A stretch of DNA of 64,000 nucleotides from Mucor racemosus (Eukaryota > Mucoromycota > Mucoromycetes > Mucorales > Mucoraceae). A program made the position numbers and the translations under genes. The notes below the pieces were generated by a model. That model was not told the DNA's origin and did no database searches. It saw only the letters and a list, made by a program, of their open reading frames with translations. Below are positions 25,185 to 36,703 of this stretch, one piece after another. The first letter of the stretch is position 1. Each line of letters opens with the position of its first letter. The DNA is taken from NCBI GenBank assembly GCA_027405735.1, contig JAPEHQ010000012.1, positions 1,922,001 through 1,986,000 of the forward strand. Direction: 5' to 3'.

Positions 25185-27036
25185 GAAAAAATCAAATTAT
25201 TCAATATCACATCTATTATTCTATATATATATATATATACATATCCTGTTCATAATCTTTCTATATAATCTAATCTAAATACATAGCATTCCTTCTTTTT
25301 GTATATATTACTATTATAAATATAAATAAAGCTTTTCTATTTTTTTTTCTCAAGACCTACATACTACATTACATGCCACATACATCACATTCGGTTATAT
25401 TTGATCTCATTGCATTATTTGCTATGATTATGGTCAGATCACATGAGAATGATGACAACAAGAATTACTTGTGATTCTATAAAAAAAAAGCTTCCATTGA
25501 TACTACGCGGAAATACACAATAGGGTCATGATAACGATAAATTAAAACCTTGTTTGTAACCTTATATCTTAAAATATGATTGTGGGGATTTTTTTGTATT
25601 CAGGGGCAAATGAAATCTGTCGGTAAAAGATTCAGGCTGAAGAAAAAAAAAAAAGAAAGAATGTTGCCAAAAGATTAGATACTGCGGCTAGTTAAAAAAT
25701 ATATCTATTAATGGCATTTTTTCCTTTCGTAGTTGTGCAGCAAATAAAACCCTGAAAGACTTGGCTTTTTATATCAACATTACATATTTACTGCGTAATA
25801 TATAGAAGCTTGTCTATTAACACCAAGCACTATATGTCATATTGTACTCAAACATTCATCTTTAAAAGCCTATATAGTAGTACAAGCTTTGCAATTATGC
25901 ATAGCATTATGCACAGTGTTAGTTGTATACTAACTTCAAATGTAGCTTTTAGTTTAAATGGTTATGATATAAATTTTATTTCAACTGTTACAATTAATTA
26001 TATATTGGTTGTTTTGGTTCAACAACGATGCAGAAGTCTAGTCTGTACGTACGAAACATTATATCTTGCAATGATTTCATTGCCTATCCAAGTTTTGCAT
26101 AACCTTAATTAAAAATATTGATTCCAACCTGTGTAAATCAAAAATATGAAACCGTTCCTGATCTGGGCTTTAATCGGGAAATTAATTGACCTGTCAAATT
26201 TTCAGCCCTCGTATTCTTCATAATATAGCACGCTCATGCAAAACTAAATCATAGAAAGCAGCTTTTCATGCTTTTAAAATTGTAAAAAAAGCGGCATATA
26301 ATTAACTACTCTCAATCGCTCAAAACAATTCATTAAAGTTTGACTGACACACAACATTTGTAATGAAGTTTTTTATTTTTTTATATTTGTGAATACTGCT
26401 TTTTGATTGTTCTTGCAATGCGTTTTCTTTGATAATCTAACCGATTGATAGTTTTTAGACTTATGATTTACACGAGATATGATAGACTGAGTATTCAAGC
26501 ACTGTGTTTGAGGCTTTTCTTCGAAAAAAGCTATTAATTCCATATGCTTAATTACTTGAACTTTCAAATTACAGCTTAATTTGTACCTTTAAAAACATAC
26601 TATAGCGCATTATAAAACTCTGCACAACGAAATAGTGTTTATAAAACACATTTTAATTGGCATTCTAAAATATTGTTATATACTCGATTATTTACGCTTG
26701 AACTTCAGCGAATAAATGATAAATACAAAGCATTATTAGATGCCATAGATTGATGATTTATATAACATTATTGGAATAAAAGCGCTATTGTACAATTGAG
26801 CTTGATGCCTAAAGCTTTATGACAACCTTAGCAAATATTATATAGTAAATTAGAACCAAGATCGATTTTCAGTTACAGCATCGCTTCCAACAATGAACTT
26901 TTTTCGAAGCAAGGTGGTCACATTTCTAAATGGCGGCTTCCAAAACTTGTCCCAAATGTCCACCCTCCTTGTATTCTTACAACCCCTCTCCCTTTTCATA
27001 ATTTGATACAAGCCAAAACGTCAATTTATTAAAATC
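25185..27036. other. Intergenic, AT-rich
   Basis: About 1.85 kb with no supported gene. It contains TA-dinucleotide runs (25220-25240) and small chance frames. The 3' flank of the small acidic gene lies at the left and the promoter of the mitochondrial L22 gene at the right. Confidence 0.45.
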
Positions 27037-27412
27037 ATGTCTGTTATGTCTTTAAGTAGGTTCAATACAACCAAGTACAATTAGAGTATTTATTGATTTT
27101 TTTTTTATTTATTTTCTTCTACCTTGATAGCCTCAACCCTCAAGGCGTTACAACCTTTCAAACAATCCACAACTTTTAATTGCATCAGAGCCTTGCAATC
27201 AAAGTAATATATAATATTTTTTCGTTGAATAAGAGTTGATTGGAAATCTTACATCTATTTCTTTAGTTTCTCTACTACAGCTCTTAGATCAGCCGAACAA
27301 CCTACACCTGACAGACCTCAAATTGGAGCTTCTTCTTTGTTTGACAATGTACAAGTTGAAGCCGAAGAAAAATTAGCACAACAAGATCACAAGTTGGCAG
27401 ATAAAGAAGTAC

Positions 27413-27445
<33 letters not shown>

Positions 27446-27699
27446 TGAGAGATCAGTAAATCAGAAAGATATTCAACGATTGTTTTTTTATAGTATCAAT
27501 TCTCTTCTAGAAACTTTAAGGCAAGTCCTCGTAAATTAAATATGCTTGCACGTCAAATCCGTAATCTTCCTGTTGATGAAGCTATTCGTCAAATGGAATT
27601 TTCTGATAAGCGTTCAGCCAGCAAGATTTTGCACAATTTAGCATTTGCTAGAAAGAATGCAGCTGATCAAAAAGGAATGCAAAATTTGGTTGTTTGTAA

Positions 27700-27734
<35 letters not shown>

Positions 27735-28007
27735 TTGGATAATTACTGAAAATTTTGTTTTATAGCACAAGCATGGGTTGGTAAAGGTAGATATGTTAGA
27801 CGTGTTAGACCTCATGGTCGTGGTCAATTCGGTGTCATGCATCACAAAGAAGCCCACATTAAATTCATTTTCAAGGAAGCAACTGCTGTTTCAGATGCAA
27901 AGACTGAAAGAAGAAACATTAGAGGTTGGAAGGATCCCAAAAAGACTTGGATGCAATTAAATGAGACAAAACCAATCTACAATGCAAAGCCTTTTTACAA
28001 CTGGTAG
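27037..28007 (+). CDS. MRPL22: Mitochondrial large-subunit ribosomal protein uL22m
   Basis: Five exons (27037-27055, 27131-27203, 27267-27408, 27494-27695, 27766-28007) give 225 residues. The first two exons encode a mitochondrial presequence without acids (MSVMSLTSTLKALQPFKQST, CIRALQSNFSTTALRS). The L22 core follows: YQFSSRNFKASPRKLNMLAR, DEAIRQMEFSDKRSASKILH, FARKNAADQ and QAWVGKGRYVRRVRPHGRGQ, which is the beta-hairpin that reaches the exit tunnel. L22 binds 23S-type rRNA and lines the nascent-peptide tunnel. Intron 3 begins with a T run of about 28 (27415-27442) and intron 4 holds a TA repeat (27700-27730). These probably differ between strains. Convergent with the aldolase gene. Confidence 0.93.
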
Positions 28008-28178
28008 ATTCAATGTTATTATATATATATATCAAAAGAGAAAAGCTTAGACATCTACTTTTTTCATTTTGAAGTTTTTTTTTGTAAAATTCCTTGTTCT
28101 TTATTAATCAATAAAAAAAATCATATATTTAGTTTGTAAAGGGCTCTTTTATTATGAAGGTTATTATTATTATTATTA

Positions 28179-29090
28179 TTATTTAGAACCTTCGTCATTT
28201 GTGAGTAAAGCATTCAACAATTCTTTGTCTTGATCAGTAGGATCCAAAAGAGGTGAAGGACAATATCCTGCAGGAGCTCCCCGTTGGCGTAAAAGATATT
28301 TGAGACTTTGTAAGAAGCCAGCCTTTTGCATTAATTGGATCTTTGGTAAAGTTGCCTTCATGATTTCCTCGGCTTTGTCTACCTCGCCATTGTGCAAATA
28401 TTGATGAACCTTTGTCATATCCGTTGGGAATAAAGCACCAGCAATTGAGGTGAGACCTGTAAATTCATGATTTGCATAAAGATCAATATACAAATCATCA
28501 TTGCCTGTGAAAAATGATTGTTGTTTAGTTTCAACTTCTCCCAGCAACTCTTTGATCTTTTTGACATTAGCAACTACTCCGGTTTCTTTGATTCCGCATA
28601 AATTCTTATTCTTAACAGTTTTGACTAGCTGGGCATAAGTTTCAGGTTCAACTTGAACAGTATTTCTTTTAGGATTATTGTACAAGAAAATAGGTAATTT
28701 AGTCGCATTGGCTACTTCTGTTACATAGCTAAAAAGTTCTCTTTGTGTAGGAAGACGATAAGGAGGGATGCCCAGCATAATTCCTGCATAGCCGGTCTCT
28801 TCTGCTGCCTTTGCGAGCTCTATTGCATCTTTAGTCTTGAAAGTAGCAACACCAGCATACAAAGGATAACCTTCCGGTGAAGACTTTGCAACTAAACTGT
28901 ACAAACTTTTGCGTTCTGGAATTGTCAAGCAATGTTGTTCGCCAGTGCTTCCGCTGATCAATAATCCAGGTGCCTTTACTTGTTCAATATAATATTTGGT
29001 GAGCCCAGGAACAGAGCTTTCGTCAAAATCACCACCAGCGGTGAAGGGGGTCACCATTGCAACCGAATAGTCTATAAAGTGTCTAGTCAT
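28179..29090 (-). CDS. DapA/HOGA-family class I aldolase or lyase
   Basis: Single exon, 303 residues from the only in-frame ATG (MTRHFIDYSVAMVTPFTAGG). The TIM-barrel family (dihydrodipicolinate synthase, N-acetylneuraminate lyase, 4-hydroxy-2-oxoglutarate aldolase) is shown by GLLISGSTGEQHCLTIPE, LPIFLYNNPKRNTV with the catalytic Tyr, and LCGIKETG with the Schiff-base Lys. The Gly-Ser-Thr-Gly-Glu motif differs slightly from bacterial GTTGE, matching eukaryotic HOGA-like proteins. Fungi usually make lysine by the alpha-aminoadipate route, so a role in diaminopimelate synthesis is unlikely. A pyruvate-linked aldolase, for hydroxyproline or sugar-acid breakdown, is more plausible. The frame stays open upstream for a few codons without an ATG; no targeting peptide is assigned. 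It is intronless next to intron-rich genes, compatible with transfer but not proof. Confidence 0.88.
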   Translation of the reverse strand: MTRHFIDYSVAMVTPFTAGGDFDESSVPGLTKYYIEQVKAPGLLISGSTGEQHCLTIPERKSLYSLVAKSSPEGYPLYAGVATFKTKDAIELAKAAEETGYAGIMLGIPPYRLPTQRELFSYVTEVANATKLPIFLYNNPKRNTVQVEPETYAQLVKTVKNKNLCGIKETGVVANVKKIKELLGEVETKQQSFFTGNDDLYIDLYANHEFTGLTSIAGALFPTDMTKVHQYLHNGEVDKAEEIMKATLPKIQLMQKAGFLQSLKYLLRQRGAPAGYCPSPLLDPTDQDKELLNALLTNDEGSK

Positions 29091-29439
29091 AGTACTTAAT
29101 TGTCTGAAAGAATTGCTGATAATGGAGCGACACAAAATGGATGAAGAGAATATTTATTTATCCAAAGTTTATTTGGATTTGAAAACGTAAAGCCGTGCAT
29201 TCGGAGCAAAATTCTCACGCACTTGTTTAGCAAAGTGACTCATCAATATCAAGCATGACGCATAATTAAAAACAATTTACAATGATAGTTACCAAAATGC
29301 CATATTGAATACAAAAAAACTAAGGCCATCATTAAATCTCTAACCTTGTACTCATATAAAGCGTCTCCGAATTACTTGATCTTGAATAGCTAGGAATTAA
29401 CTATAGGCTCTAGGTGATGGCTGTTGATTTAGCCTCCTC

Positions 29440-30585
29440 TGTAAACATATCTTAGACACTGCTAAATAGATATAAATTGGTAGCATTATGCTACCTATTC
29501 CTAAATTTGTTTTATATCACACAAAAGTCTCAAAAAACAGGTAAAATTCACTGCTTTTTCCTTGAAAACTAGGCCCCACTTTTATCCCTCCCCTACTTTT
29601 TTTTTTTTCACTAAATAACACCAAGGAAAAAATATATGCCAATGTACCTGAAATGTTCAACTTTAATCCAAAGATAAGTATCCGGAAATATCCTACTTTT
29701 TGCGGGTGGCATTAATTTTTCAATGCTAATGTTTCGGATTTTTACGCGTATTTCACTGCTAAAAATCAAAAACTTTAGACCCTCATATCTCCAAGAAAAA
29801 TTAAGCTATACTAATACTTTTTAATAATGAAACTTACTTGTTTTAAAGTACTCTATAACATGTTTTAGTATAAAAAAATTCTGAGCACTTTTATTTTTTT
29901 TTTCTTTTTTTTGACATTTTTGTAGTAGATTTCAAAATATTGGTTAAATTAAGCAATGCTTTGTTTACATTCATGTCATCCAGCTCGTTGAGTTCTCTTA
30001 GACCCAACTTAGTTTTTTTCAAAGCATTGTTTTTTCGTGGAGATACCCTCAAAAATGTGTACAAAGAGACACTCTCATTTCTGGCGTCCATTTTCCCCTT
30101 GTATACCCTCATCCCAAATTCTGAAACAGGAAAAAAATTGGACAAAAATGTTGTTTTCTCTACGAATAATGCAGCTAGAAGATTTTGCAATAGCTCAATC
30201 GATAGATAATTGTTTTGCGCATTATTTCGAGTTATTATATTTTAAATATGCTTATAAAGAGTGACGTGTATCTCCAAAAAACCTCCAAAATTTCAATTGC
30301 ATTTTGCGCAAAATTTTACGTGAAAAAGTTTTTTAAATTTTATATAGATAGATGCAGAATTCAAAACTGTACAAAAACCATTTAACACGCTAGGTCTACT
30401 TACTTTGCAGTTCATGAGCATTTAAACGATTTTGTTTTTTTCATCATTTTTCGTTCATTTTTTCAAATAAATTTTGGAGGCCCGTTACTATAGGGTTTAA
30501 GCTGTGATAAGAATTATTATTTTGATTATCTCGACGAAAAATCAATATTTTTCGCTGAAATAAAAAATACAGAGTAGCATTTTGT
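29440..30585 (+). repeat. Dispersed 1.1-1.2 kb repeat, copy B
   Basis: The same order of landmarks as copy A. It is the most divergent of the three, with CCGCCC-like C/T changes and a modified central frame (29940-30209). The left end is taken at TTAGACACTGCTAAATAG, the right end shortly after the shared GATTATCTCGACGAAAAATC. The similarity to copies A and C fades beyond ACAGAGTAGC. Confidence 0.8.
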
Positions 30586-31178
30586 TGAATCTATCCTGTG
30601 AATACGAGAAATAAATATTTTCATTATGGATTTTAAATTTTACATTCAATTTTAAGCTAGTTTTTAGGTCAATTAATGTGAGATTAATGCATTTATATTT
30701 TAGTAACCACCTTTGATTTCAGGGCAATGTACATATATTCTGAGCATAAACGACCTTTTGCACTGGATTAGACATATCGTTTTTAGGAAAATCACAATGA
30801 GAAAATATGAAAAAAAAAGAACTCTTTTAGTCGTTTAAAACTCGAGTATCCTGTAGAGAATTAAAAGAACAAATATAATTTGGTCAATAGCTATGACACA
30901 ATAGCTTGCTTCTGCTTGAGATATATGTCTCTCGTCAAATGTCCAGCGGCCTAAATTTATGCAGTGAATTAAGTTATATCATGTAAATAATAACTTTTTG
31001 ACGCATACAAAATATTTTTGCTGCATCTCCTCTGGCAGTTTGTATTGATCCAAATCTTCCTCTTTTGGCCTGAGTTTTCTCTTTTTATTCAACTAATATT
31101 CATTTTTATTTGAATTTGACGTGAGTAAACTGTAAAACTGCTATAAATGGCATTTTTTCTCATAAACTGTCGGTTATG

Positions 31179-32248
31179 ATGCCGAGATTTACAGCATTAC
31201 CACTCAACTATACTTATAATTATCGAATACAAGGTGCTACTGTGTATCCAAAAGAAGATGTATTGGTTCTAAAGCAAGTAAACATAAAATTTACAATAAG
31301 CTCCTTGCTATTGTCCCTCTTGTCGTTTTGGTCACTTTAATCTGATATCTGATACATGATTTCTGGAACTCCAGCTGTATAGATACTACCAATATTGTGT
31401 TTTATCTTCTTTAGTTATCAAATAATGACTTTAATTTGGAAAAGATTATTTGTTGAAAATGTAACAATATTATATTCATTTGAAATAGTAACAATGACTT
31501 TCTGATTTAATCTATTTTTTCAGATGGAATACAATGTGTATAAACATAATTATTGCTTTATTCAGATTTCCTTCCAATTACTACAGAAATGAATAAGTAT
31601 CAACATAATGACTCACAGCTATACAAATTATATGACAATATTGAAGAGCAGAAGGAAGTAGACTCCATGTACAGCAAGTTTATGGCAACAATGAGATCAA
31701 CAGATAGATCCGATTAATGGCTGGAAAACTTTAAAAGCTTTAAAACTGAGAAACCTGCAGAACAGTGTTTAGAGTTTCTTAAAGTCTCCTGGAGACTCCA
31801 TCATTTCTATTGCTGTGAGCTTGATGCGCTGATAAAAGCTGTACGTCGCTTAGAAGATGAGATTCATTTGAAAAGTCTGGAAAGTATACTATTTTCTCAG
31901 ACGTAAATAATCAATGTGATTATTAAAGAACATAAAATTCTCTCCTTATTTAAATAGAAAGAGAATGACCTCAGAAAGGCTAACTGTGATATAAACGATC
32001 TCCAGGCATATATTAAACCATACAAAAATGTTAATAAAGAACTCCTTGAAGAAGCCAACAAGATCAATGATGTGAAGTGACCTAAAAAAGCAAATAAGGT
32101 CAATGATTTAAAGCGACCTGAAAAAGCCAACAAGATTAATGATATTAAACTTCCTGAAGACGTCAACGAAAAAGATAGAATCAGGGTCGGCAAGTCGCAG
32201 CATCTCGATACCGTTTTCAAGTCGGATGCCTCTAAAAACCAATCCTGA
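31179..32248 (+). pseudogene. Broken coiled-coil protein gene with 36-nt tandem repeats
   Basis: A candidate first exon (MPRFTALPLNYTYNYRIQGA to a GTAAAC donor at 31278) and a frame from 31590 (MNKYQHNDSQLYKLYDNIEE) are protein-like. An in-frame TAA follows DRSD, then the same phase resumes WLENFKSFKTEKPAEQCLEF and LIKAVRRLEDEIHLKSLES. A second block (ENDLRKANCDINDLQAYIKP) contains three 36-nt repeats with consensus KANKVNDLKRPE (about 32051-32158). The first copy has TGA where others have CGA, a C-to-T change. At least two nonsense changes and no coherent splice pattern point to a decayed gene. Function unknown; the heptad-like Leu/Lys/Glu pattern suggests coiled coil. It may be a fragment of an element-encoded protein. 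Confidence 0.5.
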
Positions 32249-33182
32249 AGAACATGCATTATTTGATGAAAATTGTTTATCACCATCATCAGATGAAAAC
32301 TTATTGTTTTCGCTAACCGAGGGACCTCCTGAGACGTTACAAGGTCAGAATGTACCTTAAACATATTGAAATCAAACGTCCTGGTTATCTCAGCTGCTTC
32401 ATGAAGATATTATCAAATTATCATAATCACTTTATCAAGGTTGAACACCTTTAAAGATCACTCAGAATAGTAGCACAAAAGGATATGATATTGATCTTTG
32501 GCCGAAGTTAAGACCTAAAGATAGCCTAATTAAATCAAGAACAACGAAAGACGCTCAAAGATCAGAGAAAGGCGCTCAAACTACAATGACGACTATTAAT
32601 TTAAGCAGAACAGCATATTAAACATATACTTATCGTGAAGAAGAATATTAGAAAAGGTTATAACCATACTTGAGTATTAATGAATTAGTTGTTCATTATT
32701 TCAAACTTATTCTTACGTTTAAATGCCATTATTCTGAGCTTTTGGAGATTTTTTTTAGATATATAACAACATAATATAGTATTATATCTCTAGTACAATC
32801 TGATTTTTGGGTGCTGATTCATATCATTTCTTTTTTTTTTGCTCACAAGAAAAGTATAAAAAGTTGGGTTAGTGAACGAAAATTGACCATAGCAATTAGT
32901 TTGTGGTTAGCACGAGTATGCCCACATGTTAGCTGTATGTGTGCCAGTGAATCAAATACATAAATCTACATAGCCTAGGGTATATATATAATGCATTCAT
33001 ACAGCATTGGTATAATGGTGCCATTTGCCTACATTATCACTTTGAAAGGCATGTCAAAAGTAAGGTATGCATTTGATTGGATAGATTTGCGTTTGAGTGA
33101 TTTTTTTTTCTTTTATCAAATTTTTTTGACTAGGTTTTTAAACCGACTTCTTTGCCCTTAACTATACAGAAAGTTCTTTATT
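32249..33182. other. Intergenic, AT-rich; upstream region of the 4E-BP-like gene
   Basis: No gene supported. The promoter of the gene starting at 33183 must lie here; no distinctive box is clear. Confidence 0.4.
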
Positions 33183-33741
33183 ATGGCTGTTGAACAAGGT
33201 AAAGCGAGTATTCTAGTTGGGATGACTATTTTATTATGGACGATATACGCTAGCGATTGTAAAAAAAGAAAGTGATTGAGTAATTCAGATATGAATCAAA
33301 TCTGAATTTTTTCGGTTATTTTTTGTTTTTTTTTTGTTTCCATGGCAACACATTCTATATAGTTTCTGACAGCAAAAAAAAAAAAAAAGAAATTGGAGGA
33401 GAAGGATATTTGATATCTTAGAAATTAATTCAATTGCTGTTATTTGTAGGTAACCGTGTCAGTTATGACCGTACTACTCTTTTGGCCTTAGCTGCTAGTC
33501 AGTTTGCTAAGGTCCCTCCCGTAAAGATGGCCTTTATCCCTGGTGTTTCTAGAACTCCTAACCAAAGCGACGTCGTTATGTCTTTCCGTAAAACTAAGGA
33601 TAGAAAGAAGGAGAAGGAGAAGGAGAAGAAGACCTGTAAGTATCATTATGTTGAAATTTGTGTGGATTAGTGCTAATAAATTGTATGAAATCCATTTATT
33701 ATACAGTCAATCCTTTCGCTCTTCTTGGCGATGACGAGTAA
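33183..33741 (+). CDS. 4E-BP-like small eIF4E-binding translation repressor
   Basis: Three exons (33183-33198, 33450-33635, 33707-33741) with a 251-nt first intron give 78 residues. The canonical eIF4E-binding motif YxxxxL-phi is present as SYDRTTLLALA. Twenty-five residues after the motif Tyr comes FIPGVSRTPNQ. In human 4E-BP1 the canonical motif YDRKFLM is followed by IPGVTS at that same distance, and IPGVTS is the second, non-canonical eIF4E contact. The linker also keeps a Pro-Pro pair. A basic Lys-Glu segment (KKEKEKEKK) and a C-terminal FNPFALLGDDE follow. There is no room for the long N-terminal region of animal 4E-BPs (RAIP and the TOR priming sites), and no clear TOS motif is seen. 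A TP follows the second motif. I infer competition with eIF4G for eIF4E. Homology is inferred by eye, so confidence in the product is below that in the gene. Confidence 0.75.
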
Positions 33742-34176
33742 ATCAATTGATTTACTTTATATGAAATCAACAACAAGAGTAAATTATATTACTAGCATAT
33801 TATTAATAAATTTTCAGAGTTGTAAATGTGATTTTTTATTCGGTTACATTTGATTTATGTTGTCAAAACTTGGATTTTTTGGTACGAAATGTCTAAAATC
33901 TTGCGATGGTTATCTCCTTTTCTTTTGTATTTCTATACTTTTCTAGACAGATAATCAACCAGGCACATCATGGTTTATAATATTATCTGTTTAGATATGT
34001 CGAAAAAGTATAGATTTCAGGATCATGATGAATATTAGGACCAATATATAGCTCGGTTATAATTTTTGAAGTGGAATTTGTGGCTTTGCAAAGAATGCAG
34101 TGGGATCATTTATTTTGACATTATTGCATGTAAAAGTATCTTATTTTCGACAGTGTGAATTAATGAGGAAATGTAT
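33742..34176. other. Convergent 3' flanks of the 4E-BP-like gene and the hydrolase
   Basis: AT-rich spacer with AATAAA-like sequence near 33807 and no coding frame. Confidence 0.4.
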
Positions 34177-35403
34177 TTATTTATCAGATCCTACATGCTC
34201 TCTAATGAAATCACAAACCGTTTTAATAGAAGTACGATATTGAGGTGTGTCGGGAAGAGGAGAGGTCATAAAAGCATGAATAGTGCCCAAGACTCGGACA
34301 CCGACAGTGTAAACACCAGCAGCAAGCAATTTACTAACATAAGCTTCGCCTTCATCTCGAAGGATATCGCACTCGGATGTTAATATCAAGGTTGGTGGTA
34401 ATCCCTCTAATTCTTCTTCTGTAGCCAAAATCGGTGTGGCATAACGATCATTGAGCTCAGAAGCTGGTTTGGGGAGATATGCAGCTCCACATATCTCGGC
34501 TTCCTTGATGGAAAGGTAACATTCGCCACCACCATAAGTTTTATATGATTCATATAAGCTCATATCAGCCCCAACAGCAGGATACATCAAAACTTGAGCT
34601 TTAATTACCCCTTCCATGCCACGATCCTTTGCCATCACTTTTTTTTTATTGTTATTATTGTTGTATTTAACATAAAATTGCGTTTTTTTTTTTTTTCCTT
34701 TCAAAACTTACTTGAAATGACAGTTGCCATATTTCCGCCAGCTGAATCGCCGGCAACACTGATTTTATTGGGGTTCACATTGATTGATTTACCATGTTTA
34801 CGAAGCCAGCATAGAGCAGCAAAACTTTGTTCATTAGCAATAGGAAATTGAACCTCGGGACTGAGGCTGTATTCTACAAGCATTACAACAGCATGAGTTT
34901 TGATACAGAGCTGCAAATACACAGTTAATTGATATTTTGATGCTTGGAATTTAGGTCATGTATAACTTACGTCAGTAGCAATTTTAGTATGCGTTATAGA
35001 ACTTCCCAAAACCCACCCTCCGCCATGACTTTTATCGATTAAAAAAAAGAAAGAGTTAGCTTTGTGTGTTTCACAAGTAATGCAAAATAACATACCAGAA
35101 GAGAATAACAGGCAAAACTTCATTTTCAGTACCAACGGGTCTGAATACAGTAGTTCCAATCTTTAAATGCTTTGGACCGCCCATAACTTCTTGCTTGGAT
35201 TGAAGAGTTTCTGGCACAGGTACCTTTTTAGCAAATTCATCTGCTGCAGCTCGAAGTTCAGTAATGACCTCATATTTTTTTTCTGAAGTAACACCTTCAA
35301 TGCCCATAAGCTGGAAGGCTGCTGCAAGTTGAATTTTATGTTCATCACAAAATGCTTGATAGATGGGATGAATTGGATGCTTGGTATCGGGAAATTGCAT
35401 CAT
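34177..35403 (-). CDS. Alpha/beta hydrolase, hormone-sensitive-lipase (HSL) family esterase
   Basis: Four minus-strand exons, 35403-35096, 35028-34971, 34910-34712 and 34637-34177, give 341 residues. The oxyanion-hole motif HGGGW follows LPVILFC, and the nucleophile elbow GDSAGGNMA is intact. The catalytic Asp (SECDILRDEGEAY) and a late His (GTIHAFM) complete the triad. An N-terminal cap (about 80 residues) precedes the fold. There is no signal peptide, so a cytosolic carboxylesterase is likely; the substrate is unknown. HSL-type esterases are common in fungi and bacteria. Splice junctions preserve the family sequence (LFC-HGGGWVLG). A doublet of ATG codons makes the start 35403 or 35400. Confidence 0.9.
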
Positions 35404-36463
35404 TTTAGGAAATTGAATAGAAAAGATAAAAAGAGAGGGTTTCAAATCCTTTATGTAATATATCGTAAGAAGCATTTGTATTAGAATCCCGTACATGTTG
35501 GCGTGGTTTTTTTTAAATATATTTGGTTAATTTCGTCATATGTAATACATCTAATCATGGCTGAAATTACATACCGTGTACTTATCCTATTGAATGTTTG
35601 TATATAGATTACTCATTTGGAACAATAGATTTGTAAATATTGATGATTTCGGAATAATGGTTTACGTAGACAAGCATACAACTCTTATTAAAAATAGATA
35701 ATACAAAACTATAATGTCTCACAAGAGCAAAAAAATATAGTACTGCTGGCTGCTGGTTTTATTGTATAGTGTTTACATTGTCTACAAATTGATGAATTAC
35801 AGTCTGAAGCAAATATACCAACAAAATTACTTGAGATTAAACAATTTCATATAAACTTGTATCTTTTTGTCGAATATGTGTTGATGTTTCCAGCAGATGT
35901 GATATATACTGTTTGAGATCTTTTATCGTGGCCGACTCTCTGCAAGAAGTAGCTGCCCTACTATATTCCCCGATTATTTGCATTTATAGATGTCTAAAGA
36001 CCTCATTTGAAAATTGCTTTTGAATTGACTTGGTCTAACTCCCCGTTTTAGCAGTGATTATTGCAGTAGTCGTAATAAGTATTGTCTGCGGCAATAACTA
36101 AAGAGATTTTCGGTTTATATCAAATGTAAAATTTAAAACAGGCTTTGAATAAGCTTAATAGAGAGCTGCTACAGAGATATAGAGATTTTGATTTTCAACC
36201 TATTCAGGAAATAGTTTCAAAGAATTTCACTTGGTTTTTAAATTAAGTATGTTATAAATTAAATTTATCAAATTACTACAAAGCATACACATCCTACTCT
36301 CATATTTTTTTCTCGTTCTATAAATTAGATATTAGCTTTGTTTTATAAGAATTGTTTCAGATTATGAAAGCTTGATTTTGCAGTAGAATTGTATTCAAAT
36401 GCCGGTTTCGGCTATTTAAACGCCAAACCCAAAAAATGCCATTTTTTGAAAAACTCAATCATT
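35404..36463. other. Intergenic, AT-rich
   Basis: No gene supported. Promoter of the hydrolase at the left; the right end carries the left flank of the poly(A) element. Confidence 0.4.
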
Positions 36464-36703
36464 CCGTTTTGGCTCTTGGTGCAGCACTTTAATTAGTCGA
36501 TTTCTTTCCCATCTTTCATAGTATAATCATTATAGCGACCTTGTTTACAGTAGGCCCACTTGTGGAGACCTCTCAACCTCTTCCCATATGGCTTACATTG
36601 TGCTACATGAAACGTTATTGTAGGAGTTTCATGTATATTAAGTCTTCACATTAAATAATAATAAATAAAGTATATCCACTACGTTCTACCCTAAAAAAAA
36701 AAA
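36464..36703 (+). mobile_element. Short poly(A)-ended retroposon with direct flanking repeats
   Basis: The 15-base string AAAAACTCAATCATT occurs at 36449-36463 and again at 36699-36713. The 235 bases between end with an AATAAATAAA region (about 36655-36668) and then a run of 11 A (36693-36703) that merges into the second copy. This is the form of a retroposed transcript integrated by LINE-type machinery: polyadenylation signal, A tail, target-site duplication. Removing the insert restores a continuous sequence (GAAAAACTCAATCATTTTTT). The 5' end of the insert shows no tRNA-like boxes I can trust, so SINE or truncated mRNA copy are both possible. The A-rich edge makes the exact duplication length uncertain (10-15). 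Confidence 0.6.

Noticed and set aside
25810..26112. 100-residue hydrophobic frame
   Set aside because: Composition of random AT-rich DNA (I, L, Y, S), no start context, no neighbours to support a membrane protein.
29091..29135. Upstream extension of the aldolase gene
   Set aside because: It begins with TTG; the only in-frame ATG upstream of the conserved core is at 29090.
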